64,000 nucleotides of DNA from Oscheius onirici (lineage: Eukaryota > Nematoda > Chromadorea > Rhabditida > Rhabditidae): assembly GCA_932521025.1 (NCBI GenBank), contig OW051471.1:4960001-5024000 (forward strand), read 5' to 3'. Made by a program: the position numbers and the translations under genes. Shown in pieces: positions 10,467 through 20,709 of this stretch. The notes under the pieces are model-generated. The model saw only the letters and a program-made list of their open reading frames with translations, searched no databases and was not told the DNA's origin. The first letter of the stretch is position 1, and each line of letters begins with the position of its first letter.

Positions 10467-10655
10467 AAAAAACAGCGCAACAGTAACCCATAAATATTTC
10501 GCTTCGAGAACCACAAACCCCTGAAGCGCGCCAATTCACCGTTGAGAAAATCAAGAAATCGGTTTGAATTGTTGCAGTTTACCCTGAAAATCAGGGGTTC
10601 GTGGTTCTCGAAGCGAAATATTTATGGGTTACTGTTGCGTTCTTTTTTTAACGGA
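10467..10655. mobile_element. Small palindromic element upstream of ferredoxin
   Basis: The arms at about 10470-10525 and 10585-10650 are inverted copies, both containing AACAGTAACCCATAAATATT and then CGCTTCGAGAACCAC. The loop is about 60 bases. It fits a short MITE. It lies some 200 bp before the ferredoxin start and may overlap its promoter. Confidence 0.7.
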
Positions 10656-10843
10656 CTTTAGAGGGGAAAAAGGTGCGAAAAATGAATCAGTTCATCCAAT
10701 TCCTGCTGTGCGCAGTTTTACCGCAGCACACGGCACTTTCGCATCGAGAATCCGATCGTTGCAACAGAACAGTGAAACTGCCCTTCGTTTCTTTTCTTCT
10801 TTTCATTCTCCCATCTTCAAAACAAACAAATTATTTATTTCAG

Positions 10844-11453
<610 letters not shown>

Positions 11454-11661
11454 TCGAGTTGTACAGTTTTTCTATGTTATTTCCATTGTTTTACTCATAA
11501 AAGTTTATTCAGATATAATGCATTTTGTTCTCTAACCCAATGATCTGACCGAAACTGAGAAATATGAGAATCTGGAAAATAAGATGAGGAAGAGGCAGAG
11601 ATTGTTTATTTGCTTGTCAATTATAAAATGCGAAGGAAAGACTTGACAAGCTGGACCTGTA

Positions 11662-12267
11662 TTATAAATCACTGCTCTTCGAGCCAGTTTTCATCGCTTC
11701 TTCTCCTTCTTTCCGCGTCATTGGTTCGACCACATAGACAAGTAGATAAGTGCACAAGAATCCCATAAGAGCCATCATCGTAAAGAAGGCCAGAGTTGCT
11801 ATTCTTACTCCGTCTCTGAAGAGTTTTATTCGATTGTAACTGGGTTCACCCACTCTTCGCCCTCATCTGTTTGGTTATCACCTTCCAAAGAGACGACTCG
11901 TCTATTTCCTCTTCTTTCATTTTGGAACTGAATACTCATTTGACAATCTGTTCATTTCTCTTACCTCCATAAAGATTGTTTTTGGAGCCGAGTCGTAAGT
12001 GTCTCCTGGTCTTCTCATTCGTTCCATTCTGGCTATCACTTTATCCGCGTGAACTCTGGCCAGATCTGTCGGAATTGGCGAAAAGTCCTTCAACTACCGA
12101 TGGTAATCGACAAATTGAAATGTTACCTTGTTCTCCCAAGGGTATCTAGTCTCAGCAGACACGAAGAACGGTCTTTCCTTCTCATTTGAGGTGAGAGAAC
12201 CACTGCTCGACGGCTCATTGTCCTAAATCCTTAGTTTTTGGAAGTCAACTGAAATACGAACCGTCAT
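11662..12267 (-). CDS. Small single-pass membrane protein, unknown function
   Basis: A consistent model starts ATG ACG at 12267, removes a 39-nt intron, and continues DNEPSSSGSLTSNEKERPFF. A second exon gives LKDFSPIPTDLARVHADKV. Later exons read TIFMETSRLFGSYNRIKLF and then DGVRIATLAFFTMMALMGFL. One hydrophobic helix (ATLAFFTMMALMGFLCTYLL) is followed by a charged tail ending GSKSSDL. The link METSRLFG|SYN requires a 20-nt exon between a 63-nt and a 42-nt intron; other splicing choices hit stops. About 130 residues in total. I do not recognise the family. The acidic, serine-rich N-terminus and short tail suggest an organelle or ER membrane protein. The gene converges with ferredoxin and diverges from the next gene. 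Confidence 0.6.
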
Positions 12268-12812
12268 TGTGAGACAGAACCGTATAATCTGAACGGCTGC
12301 TCCTGTTGACTATTCTGAACAATAGTTCTGTTAGATTTCATGAAGGCTGAGAAAAAAAGTAAGAGAGAAAGCTTGATATCGATTGCCAATTGACTCTTTT
12401 GAAAAAGAGAGAAACTGAGGTAGCGAAACTTGACTCTCAACAGAACTCTTCAAGTATGAAATTGTAGCAACCAGATAGCTGAATAAAATAAGCTATGCTC
12501 TTTTACCCGATGTCTAAATAATTAGAAATGTCGAGTCTACTGTTTATTAGCCACGGAGCAGTCTTTCCGGAGACCCTTTAAAAGGCGCCAAAATATTATT
12601 TTCGGATGACCATTCTTTCATTTTCAAATTACTGGGTTACTTCTTTGACGAGTCCTCTAGACCACTGCTTCCCAATTGGTTTGAAAAGCGAAGGAATTGG
12701 TTTTTTTGGTCATTATCATAGCCTACGGGCATGGGCCACAAATCGATTGAGCGAGTTGCATAGCTTCCTCATCCTCTTGAAACTCTCGCCTATTATCCAT
12801 CAGTTCATTCAG

Positions 12813-14263
12813 ATGACCGACATGGAAGACATCTTCGACCAGGTCCAGGCTCCCAGCTGGGCTGAAACTCTGATCGGAAACGATTTCGATGAGGACGAGG
12901 ACACCTTTTTCCGTAAGTCATTTGATAGAAGAGTAATCAGTTTTGTCTTCAGCTCAGCCAGAAACTGGTGACGAGGTGGCAGCCATTGAAGAGGTCACAG
13001 TCCAGATGGACCAGTTGACCGTGAACAATCAACCGGCTGAAGATCCCGAGGATCTTTCGAGAATGGCCATGTTCGGAAACAAGCGTCAAGTCAAACGAAG
13101 AAGTCAGATCAGAAAGGAACAAGAGGCAGCCAAGTCAGTAGCTGTCGTTCCATCTCGTCCAGCTCCTCGTGCCTCGTCCATTCCTCGCCCCGTTTCACGA
13201 TCTTCCTCAATTCCTCGTGCTCCCAGGTAACACATCTTATGAACAATAATTGAAAAAGGATTCAGTGTCACACGCACAAGTGTCTCTTCCACGCCAAAGA
13301 CTTCGTCTGTTTCAAAGTCTGCAGAACTTCGTTCCGGACCCGTAACTCGTTCTCAGACTCGTTCCTCCACGTAGGTATTTCACAAACAAAAGGCACCCTT
13401 ATATTCAGAGGAACTACCCCTGTCCCGGTCGTAGTCGAGCGTCGCAGCCGAGATATGGGTCGAAACGCTGCAACTGGTAGCCGAGCCACTCAACCCAGTC
13501 CGACTCCCAACCAAGTCGACTTCAATCAAGCTCTGACTCGTCGAGCTGGCAGTTTTGGTGATGGAGTCCGAACTCCGTTGGCTGCTCCCAGAGTAGCCAG
13601 AGCCATTCCAATGCCTCGTCCACCGTCGGTTACTCGCGCCCCGGTCTCTCGACCTGTACCCTCCAAACCGAATCCAATCAACCGTGTTCGTGCACCTGTA
13701 ACTGTGACCAAGTCTCCAAAGATGGCATTCGGATCAGCCGTCCGTCCGGTAAGACCTCTCTTCATCACAATATAACCTTTTTCAAGAAAGTTCAACCCAT
13801 TCGAAGAAGTGTCATTCCGGATCGAGCTACTGCTACTAAGTCTGTTCCTCTTCGTGTTTATCCCTCACCTTCGGTATGTTCCACTTCTCATTTTATCAAC
13901 CTTTCTACTCTTCAGAGTACAACTACCACTCGCAGTCTGACTCATCCGAAAACACCTTTGGCTGCCAAAAGAGCATCTTCGGTGACTAGAACCCCTGCTG
14001 TTCAGACGACTCCCAAAGCGGCTGAAAGGAAGGTGCTGAAGCCTCGCGACATCCAGGGAATGGTCGATCGTCTCTCCAAGCCAAAAACTGTCACTTCTGC
14101 TCTTCGCCCCCCTTCCGCTCCTACTGCAAAGCGTACAATCCCCAATACCTATACTCATGGAATCAATACGTCTCGAGCAATTGTTCGAAGTCGCTCCAAT
14201 TCTCGTCCACCAAGCCAGACCAGCAGTGTTCGTGACGAAAATATTGAGACTATTGTCGAGTGA
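12813..14263 (+). CDS. Basic Ser/Pro/Arg-rich protein, possibly TPX2-like (TPXL)
   Basis: Six exons (12813-12912, 12953-13226, 13266-13370, 13409-13748, 13787-13873, 13916-14263) join in frame to 417 residues. The N-terminus (MEDIFDQVQAPSWAETLIGN) is acidic and aromatic, ending DEDEDTFF. The remainder is strongly basic and low in complexity, with RASSIPRP and SSSIPRAPR repeats and the block VLKPRDIQGMVDRLSKPKT near the end. An aromatic-APS-aromatic N-terminus on a long basic protein resembles the Aurora A-binding end of TPX2 (YDAPSDFINF) and its nematode counterpart TPXL-1, which activates Aurora A on spindle microtubules. That assignment is inference only. The basic, proline-rich body would also fit another microtubule- or chromatin-binding protein. 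The ATG directly follows TTCATTCAG, consistent with trans-splicing. Confidence 0.75.
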
Positions 14264-14321
14264 TTTGTTGCAATATTTTAATTGTTTCGGGTTCTAAATT
14301 GTTTTCCATACAACAATCTCT

Positions 14322-14545
14322 CTACTACTAAAGTGCAGTGGTGTCTGTGGTAGACTGTGTTTGTCTGTTTGTGGCGATGTCCGTGGCCACGAACAAGTCA
14401 GGACAAGTTAGCTTTTTTTAGGCTTAGATAATTAGTTTTAAACTTAGAGTGGGAACAAGAAATCTAATGCTTGGACAACATTTTTCGTACCTATGAGTGC
14501 CGCAGGCGCCAGGACGGCGACAGCCATCGTAGACGGCTGGTCTAA
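14322..14545 (+). repeat. Family A hairpin-ended repeat, full copy
   Basis: The copy starts CTCTACTACTAAAGTGCAG, continues GTGGTGTCTGTGG and GTGTTTGTCTGTTTG, and ends in a terminal hairpin (AGCCATCGTAGACGGCT). Near-identical sequence occurs at 58745-58955 in the same orientation and at 35420-35640 inverted. No open reading frame is seen. This is one of the best-preserved copies. Confidence 0.75.
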
Positions 14546-14799
14546 AATATTAAATTGCTAGTTGATACGGTGGCTGGAGGGCAAGGACATCAGCATTGCA
14601 ATTACAACGGAAAATGTGATGACACAAATCGGTGCTCTTGTAGAGCAAAAAGCTTACAATGTAACTCCCGTTGCCATAAAAATAATTCCAAATGTAGTAA
14701 CAAGTAGGTTGTCGGTTGCTTTGCTCATTTTCCCCACATTGTTTTTTTTTATTTCGTCAATAAACTTCATTTACTGCAACCGGTTTGTTTATTTTTAGT

Positions 14800-15111
14800 A
14801 GTGTAGGGGAAAACGTACGAAAATCAGTAAAAAGTAACGTTTTTAGTGCAAATATTGTAAATTTTCACCTTCGGTATGGCTAAAACTCATTTCCGACCTC
14901 GATTTGAAAATTTCGATGAAAAGCAAACAAAAACAGCACAAACGCAGCGAATTTCTCGAAAATGTCGATTTTCGGTTCCGGTCAATTTGAACTGATTTAT
15001 AAACCAGTTCAAATTGACCGAACTAGTTCAATCTGACCAGGTCAATTTGAACTAGTTCCGGTAAATTTGAACTGCAACATATATACTTACAAGCTTTTTT
15101 TCAGATTTGCG
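14800..15111. repeat. Clustered GGTCAATTTGAACT-type motifs before a gene
   Basis: Between 14985 and 15075 the 14-base phrase GGTCAATTTGAACT or a one- or two-base variant occurs about five times, in both orientations, with ACTAGTTC and CCGGT links. The preceding 180 bases are A/T-rich with nothing recognised. The array sits about 40 bp before the start codon of the following gene. It could be a decayed palindromic repeat or a set of binding sites. Confidence 0.55.
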
Positions 15112-15633
15112 ATGGCTCCAACGCTACGAAAGAAGCAGGATAAAATGGAGGCTACAAAACCCATTTTGAGTAGCCAAGATGCTGTCAGTTCCATCAAAAG
15201 ACGAGGTCGAGGTAAAAAGACTGCAAGTCTGCACAATTCTCCAATAAAAAGCTTAACTACCGTCTGCGACAATTTCAATAAAAGGAGCAAGATTCCAAAG
15301 GGCACGATGAGCGGCGTCAGACGTATGTTTCAATCTTTTTTCTTACTATGGTGAAATTTTCAAAAGAAACTTTTCAGTTGCCTGCATGGTAATAAATGCG
15401 ATGCAGAGTAAAAAAGATGGCCATTCTAATAAAGTGGCTAATTCGCAGCAACAAATGCAGACGATCTCCGAAGAACCAATCATGCAAATCAAAACTGAAG
15501 AAAATTTCGGTGCCGAGGAAGTTAGTTTATTTTTATTTTTTTAACTGACAAGTTTCAGGAAATGTTCAACTTATCTGTGAAAGAGCTACAAGCATATCAG
15601 CTAGAAATGCTGGACCAATTTACCGATTTTTGA
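15112..15633 (+). CDS. Small basic protein, unknown function
   Basis: Exons 15112-15322, 15378-15520 and 15559-15633 join in frame to 142 residues. The first two thirds are basic (APTLRKKQDKMEA, KRRGRGKKTASLHNSPIKSL), with an SPIK site that could be phosphorylated by a proline-directed kinase. The C-terminal part is acidic and ends VKELQAYQLEMLDQFTDF, which could form an amphipathic helix. No known domain is recognised. Composition suggests a nuclear protein. A TTTTTTTCAG acceptor seven bases before the ATG fits trans-splicing. The gene converges with the RCE1 group. Confidence 0.6.
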
Positions 15634-15784
15634 GAGACTTCAACTTCCCGAATGCCGATTTTATGTATATATATCCTATTTCTCTGATTGTGTTTTCTTC
15701 TTCTAAATGAACAATTTATTTATACGAACCGATTGAAAGACTAATGATAGAGAGATCATGGTTTGTAGAAATAGTAAGTGCGCC

Positions 15785-15972
15785 TCACGGTACTGTAGGA
15801 GCCTCGAACCAATCGTCTTTGTCGTTGTCAATATCAGGAACACTGTCGTATTGCTGCATAGTAGACGAATAAAATTTGTGACAGGTTTCGTGCTTTTATA
15901 TGAACCGACGGTGAGAAACATCTGTGAGAAGAGTTACCTCACCGCTTTGGGCATATCCGCACATTTCGTCAT
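15785..15972 (-). CDS. Possible 45-residue CX9C protein
   Basis: A two-exon model (15972-15943 and 15892-15785, 50-nt intron) gives a 45-residue protein. It starts MTKCADMPKAHETCHKFYSS and ends DWFEAPTVP. The two cysteines are exactly nine residues apart, as in small mitochondrial intermembrane-space proteins, although these usually have two such pairs. The splice acceptor (ATATAAAAG) is weak. The start codon lies 86 nt after the RCE1 stop on the same strand, a spacing typical of nematode operons, but no clear AG acceptor stands before the ATG. The acidic C-terminal half with a single tryptophan looks coding. I do not recognise the family. Confidence 0.4.
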
Positions 15973-16058
15973 TGTTCAGTTGGTGAGAAATCAAGTTTTA
16001 TCGAAAGCGTAGGGGTATATAAACAAGAGTATAATAAATACGTACATACATGTGGAAA

Positions 16059-16978
16059 TCAGATGAAAAGTTTGGTGTCTGTGAGCGGACCGACAGTGAA
16101 AACAAAGCCGACAATTCCGGCCAGAAAAGCTCCCCAAATAGCTCGTCGCTGCCACTTCTGCGGAAAGTTTTCTACAAAAAAAGATTAATAGGCGATATGA
16201 AGAAGCTAACCGATTTCATCAAATAAAGGCAGACCACACACATTGCAAATAGCGTGAGTTATGATCGGAGCAACGATGCTTTTCGTTGAAAGAAGCAAGT
16301 ATGTAGCGTAAGCACCAAAAACATACGTGTATCCAAGTTGAAAAGCTTAAAATTTAAAGTGGGAATAACTGGAGGAAACTAACTTCTTCTTAAAACTGCT
16401 CGACGGAGAGTATAACCGCATCGAATGTCGCTGACGATGTGATGAAGATGAGCGAGTCCGAAAAACATCGGGGCGATAAAGATAGTTTGCCATTTGGTTA
16501 GACAAGAAGCTACGAGAGAGGCAGTGCATGCTCGGAAGACAATCTCTTCGGTGATTGGAGCGAGAGCAACGTCACGGAGCCAAGCCATGTCGGAAAAGCA
16601 GTTTTTCCAATATGTAAGCTCTAAATAACCGTTGATGTAGTGGAAGGATTAAAAAAACATACGAAAACAGCTTCTGAACTGTCCATTGAAATAGAAAATA
16701 ACCATCTGACCGGCATAGAGAAGAATAACAGGAACAGCGGAGTATAGAGCTGCTTGAAATATTCCGTCAGAACGAAACCCCATCGCTTTCCAGTCGTCAT
16801 TGAGAACTCGATGGGTGAGGGTAACTGATATGACGCTGGTTACAACAGCAGCAGACATTCGTCTTCGAATATTTTCCGGCAAATTTCGGTCGATTCCATT
16901 CCAGTCGAAAATTATCACTAATCCAACGTAGCAGATGGGGCAAAAAGCCGCCAGAAGGTATCTTTCTTCACATGACAT
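16059..16978 (-). CDS. rce1: CAAX prenyl protease 2 (RCE1 type II CAAX endopeptidase)
   Basis: RCE1 is an ER multipass membrane protease that removes the last three residues of prenylated CAAX proteins such as Ras. The gene has four exons. Exon 1 (16978-16664) carries the first membrane helices. Exon 2 has the catalytic block APITEEIVFRAC (the E-E-x3-R motif), then FFGLAHLHHI (second conserved histidine motif). Exon 3 reads TFQLGYTYVFGAYATYLLLS and contains PIITHAICN, the third motif. Exon 4 ends in a membrane helix and TDTKLFI. All catalytic motifs are present. The start ATG is preceded by CAGTCATTCAG, a good trans-splice acceptor. The gene follows MPPE1 on the same strand, and without the repeat between them the two would be about 150 nt apart. 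Confidence 0.9.
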
Positions 16979-17029
16979 CAGACTCTGAATGACTGGAGGT
17001 TAGAAAAGCTGCTAGCAAATTAATATTCA

Positions 17030-17280
17030 ACCAGCCGACTTCGTCGCCTGCCGGCGTCGGTGCGCCAAACTTTTCTACCTTCTATATATATATTTACCGT
17101 TTTCTAAAGCTTTGTACTTCCCTCTTCCACAATAGAAGCCAAAGTGTAAAAACTCCAAGTTCAGAAGTAACTTGTTATCTAATCCTGACAACTCTTGACT
17201 TGCTACGACGATTCTCGTGGCCGTGGACAAACACACAGTCCGCCACAGACACCGTAGCTTTTTAATAGTTTAGATGGTGT
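17030..17280 (-). repeat. Family A repeat between MPPE1 and RCE1
   Basis: This copy runs from the terminal hairpin end (CAGCCGACTTCGTCGCCTG) at about 17034 to the head (complement of TACGGTGTCTGTGGCGGACT) at about 17270. It fills about 240 of the 390 bases between the two genes. The middle section matches the copy at 7.9-8.1 kb. Confidence 0.7.
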
Positions 17281-17368
17281 ATGACCGTTTAAAAAACATT
17301 TTTTGTTCAATTGAAAAGGAACGATTTATTTCATTGTTGCAAGTATGCCCAACTACCTGTAAATTTAT

Positions 17369-18665
17369 CTAAAAGAGATGAGTTGAATGATATCTTCGTC
17401 GTGAAAACAGCTTTGGCAACAAATGCATTGATATAACAAGGATAACAGCAACCGAGTAGAGAATGAGCTGTAGGAATCTCGAGGGCATCCAAAGAATTGT
17501 AAAGGAGTAATCGAATGAAGATCTTGAAGTTTTTGAAAGACTCAAAACACCATAGCCAATGGTAGTTGTTCCCATCCTAACGAGAAACTTGGGTAATTTG
17601 TAAACTGAAAAATACCTGTAAGAGCAAGTAGGAACTTGTAGCTCAACAACAGGAAGATCTTTACCAAATGTTCCTTTAACTTGAACAGTACTTGAGTCCA
17701 ACTGAGTAGAATTCATTGAGCTGTCTTTTCTACTCGAGACATGATACCATGCCTAAAATGTTAAGCTTCAAGTTTTATAAAACGTACGCTATGATCGTGA
17801 GCCGAGAGAATCAAGTCTGGACTAATACTACGGACCTCTTTGTTGGTTAGTTTCATAGCTGGAGAAATTGGCGAATGGCTCAAAATTATTTGTATTGCAT
17901 CAGTTCCATTTTGGGATAAAATTTTAGTTTGTGTCGGTGGCCATTCAAAAAAACTGATCTGAAAGCTTTCATTAATTGTAAGGCGAAAAACGAAAAAAAA
18001 CCTCAGTTATCTTGAAGTCGGCCAGTTTGGAAAACTTATCAATTTTGTTTGGAAAGCTGGTTTTGAACCGACTTTTTAGATTAGCCCATACCTTCAAAGC
18101 GGATTGCAAGAAGTTTCATGTTTCACTTACAGGCTCCATCTCTCCGCCAACGTCATTATCTCCAGCAATGTAGACTCGCTATATAAACCAAATGTTTACT
18201 TGATATTTTACATACTATACCTGTATTCCTTCTTTTTGGAAACGGAAAATGGTTTCGAATCTTGTAACAGTCCACCGAAATTGATCTTCTGTTCCCTCTA
18301 CTCCTTCGTCGATCAAGTCTCCTAGAAAAATAGTGCTTTTGAAGCGGACATGTTCTTTGGCAAGTGAATACCCTCTCCTGAGATATCTAAATTTCTTGTT
18401 CTTCCTGTAAAGAAAACTAATACCTGTCAGAGTCCCACCGTGTCAGCCATCCTATCAGCCAATTTTCGTTCTTATAGCCAATTAGCTGTGGATCGGCCAC
18501 CAGTAGAATGTTAATATTATCGTTGTCAATTGCGGGCCAAAACAATCGAGCATAGAGAATATAGCTCAACCATTCTCCCCACAATACCACAATTACTAGA
18601 AAGCCTAAAACCAGTTGCATATAGCGAGGATCCCAGGGCAATGTACCAAGGTTGCTTCTGCGCAT
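17369..18665 (-). CDS. mppe1: MPPE1/PGAP5-like metallophosphoesterase
   Basis: PGAP5 (MPPE1) is a membrane metallophosphoesterase of the early secretory pathway. It trims ethanolamine phosphate from GPI anchors so that anchored proteins can leave the ER. An N-terminal membrane helix (LVLGFLVIVVLWGEWLSYIL) is followed by the metal-binding blocks LLVADPQLIG, IFLGDLIDEG, IAGDNDVGGE, LSHSPIS and SAHDHS. The C-terminus has a second helix (LQLILYSVAVILVISMHLL) and a basic tail. Splicing between about 18419 and 18382 joins WDSDR to YLRRGY in frame, and later introns are 40-60 nt. In human MPPE1 the corresponding motifs are ADTHLLG and GNHD; here they read ADPQLIG and GDND. Whether this is normal for nematode orthologues I cannot tell. 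The closely related Cdc1/Ted1 proteins are the main alternative. Confidence 0.85.
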
Positions 18666-20300
18666 TTAGTTATGCAAAATTGTGTACGAAATTTGTTTGC
18701 AATTGCGTGTAAAAGTACATATGTTCTCATGCATATGCAATTTGCGAAGCTGAAACTACATTGAGCCACTCCAAGACTCCTCTACTCTTCGGATGTGATC
18801 CGGTCTTGCGAAATACATCGATAAGTAGCCGAATAAACAGTTTTAGTTTTTAGCTCAAAAATCGTGAACAGGAAATGCGAACAGTCAGAGAAAACAACCG
18901 TTTAAACTGCGCGGATGAAGGATATCGTAGCCTACGGTGCGTAGGTGTACTAATTAGTTTATGCGGTAGTTTTCCTGTTCTGAAATCTGACAGGGCTTGT
19001 GAGGTACTTATAGTTTGTTCAGCAGCTCGCCGCTATGAAATTCGTGACGGGAACCACGGGGGCAGTCCTTTAACCAATGGCAACCAGATTCAGTGCTTTT
19101 TCACAGAAATTTTTGGGTTTTTCACCTTTTTTAAAGTTTTCTTATTTTATTTTCGTTTTGTCGAACGAACAAACGGGTATGCGCCCCTTCATCTGTGTCC
19201 ACGAGCCTACATGATAAAGTACTTGTAACATGTAACACCTTCTATCGATGATCTTCTTGTTGTCCTCAGTCTACCGGTAGAAAGTCTCCATGAAAAACAA
19301 CAAAAAAAGAAGATGAAACCCCAAAAAATGCTGCTAAAAGCACTGAATCCGGCTGCAATTGGTTGAAGGACTGCCCCCGTGGTTCCCATCACGAATAGCT
19401 CTATACTTGGGCACCGAGCCAGCTCGAGCCTGACGGTTTTTTGCGATTTTCTGCAAATCTGATTCAATTTTCTCGATTTTTTCTCCAGACGTTAGTTACT
19501 GCTTTGTTGACTTCTAGCAAACAAGAAACTGGAATTTAAATTAGGAATTTTCGTGAAAAATGGAAAAGCTCGGCGGCTCGAGCCGGTACATTTTCCATTT
19601 TTCTGGAAAATTACTAATTTAAATTCCAATTTCTTGTTTGCTAGAAGTCAACAAAGCATTAATGAATGTCTGGAATAAAAATCGAGAAAATTGAATCCGA
19701 GGTTGTACTGCAGTAGGCGCCTCCCTTCGTTCAAACAATCCTAAACTCGCGTTTTTCACCATTTTTCTTCTATTTTCCCCGTTTATAACTAAGTTTATCG
19801 AGTTCAGCATGTAAAGCAACCACCAGGACGTGAAAACTAGTCGAAAATATCATGAAGCCGACGCTTGCTCTTTATAAGCCGTCCTCGGACATTTGTCTTC
19901 CACTTCTGCCTATTTTAGACCAATTTCTACATCTAGGGGGTTGTTTTACACGCTGAATTTATTTAGCACGCTTAAAAATGTAAAAAATGAAAGGAAAATG
20001 GTGAAAAACGCAATTTCAGGCCAGTTTGGGAATTCGCGACAAAAATGTTTGAACGAAGGGAGGCGCCTTTTGCGGGACAGTCCCGAAATTAGCAAAGTCG
20101 CTTTGAACAAAAGCCATTTTGAAAATTTCCCACTTTGGCGCCAGTCATTTTGAGCGCGGCCACTTTGAACGAAATTCGCGCCAAAAATGTTTGAACGAAG
20201 GGAGGCGCCTACTGCAGTACAACCGAATCCGATTTGGAGAAAATCGCAAAAAACCGTCAGGCTCGAGCCGGCTCGGTGCCCATGTATACTTAGCTCCACA
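18666..20300. repeat. Nested palindromic elements upstream of the Ras gene
   Basis: No coding exon is seen. At least three inverted repeats lie inside or beside each other. One has arms at about 19035-19130 and 19315-19405 (ATTCGTGACGGGAACCACGG and its complement). A larger one has arms at about 19400-19460 and 20225-20285 (CACCGAGCC-x-GCTCGAGCCTGAC). Inside it are a short palindrome (19500-19560 with 19605-19665, CTAGCAAACAAGAAACTGG) and a full element from about 19705 to 20222. That element has the ends TTGTACTGCAGTAGGCGCC and the complement, followed by CTCCCTTCGTTCAAAC in both arms. The order of insertion can be read from which arms are interrupted. Confidence 0.75.
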
Positions 20301-20709
20301 TTGTTCGGTTTTTTAGTGCTTACCAAGCTGGTATTTTTTGTTAGAAATGAAGTTCAACCTCATTTCGTAGTGGAAGACATGAGGAAGCAGTGTCCGCTTA
20401 GAATAGTTTATGTACCAGTTCAAACGAATGGAAGTAATCGCGCTGTATTGTTCATGCGAGCGGCGCGGCGCGATGTCTCTGAACCGTTGAGACAGCCGAG
20501 TTTTTTTTTAATACTTTCCTCATTGGTAAAAGTTGAATGCTCACGTTTACACGCTAAATTGTACTTTTTGTGTAGAAAGTATTTATTACAAATAGGAAAT
20601 CCTAAACAATTCTTTTACACCGTAAAATAGTTTTTTTTTCAGTTCGCTAATTGACTTTCTGGTGTATTCTTCATGTCTTTTTTTCGGACAACTATGTACC
20701 TTTTCAGGT

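Noticed and set aside
19619-20326. Several overlapping open frames upstream of Ras
   Set aside because: They fall in arms of inverted repeats and recur in mirrored form.
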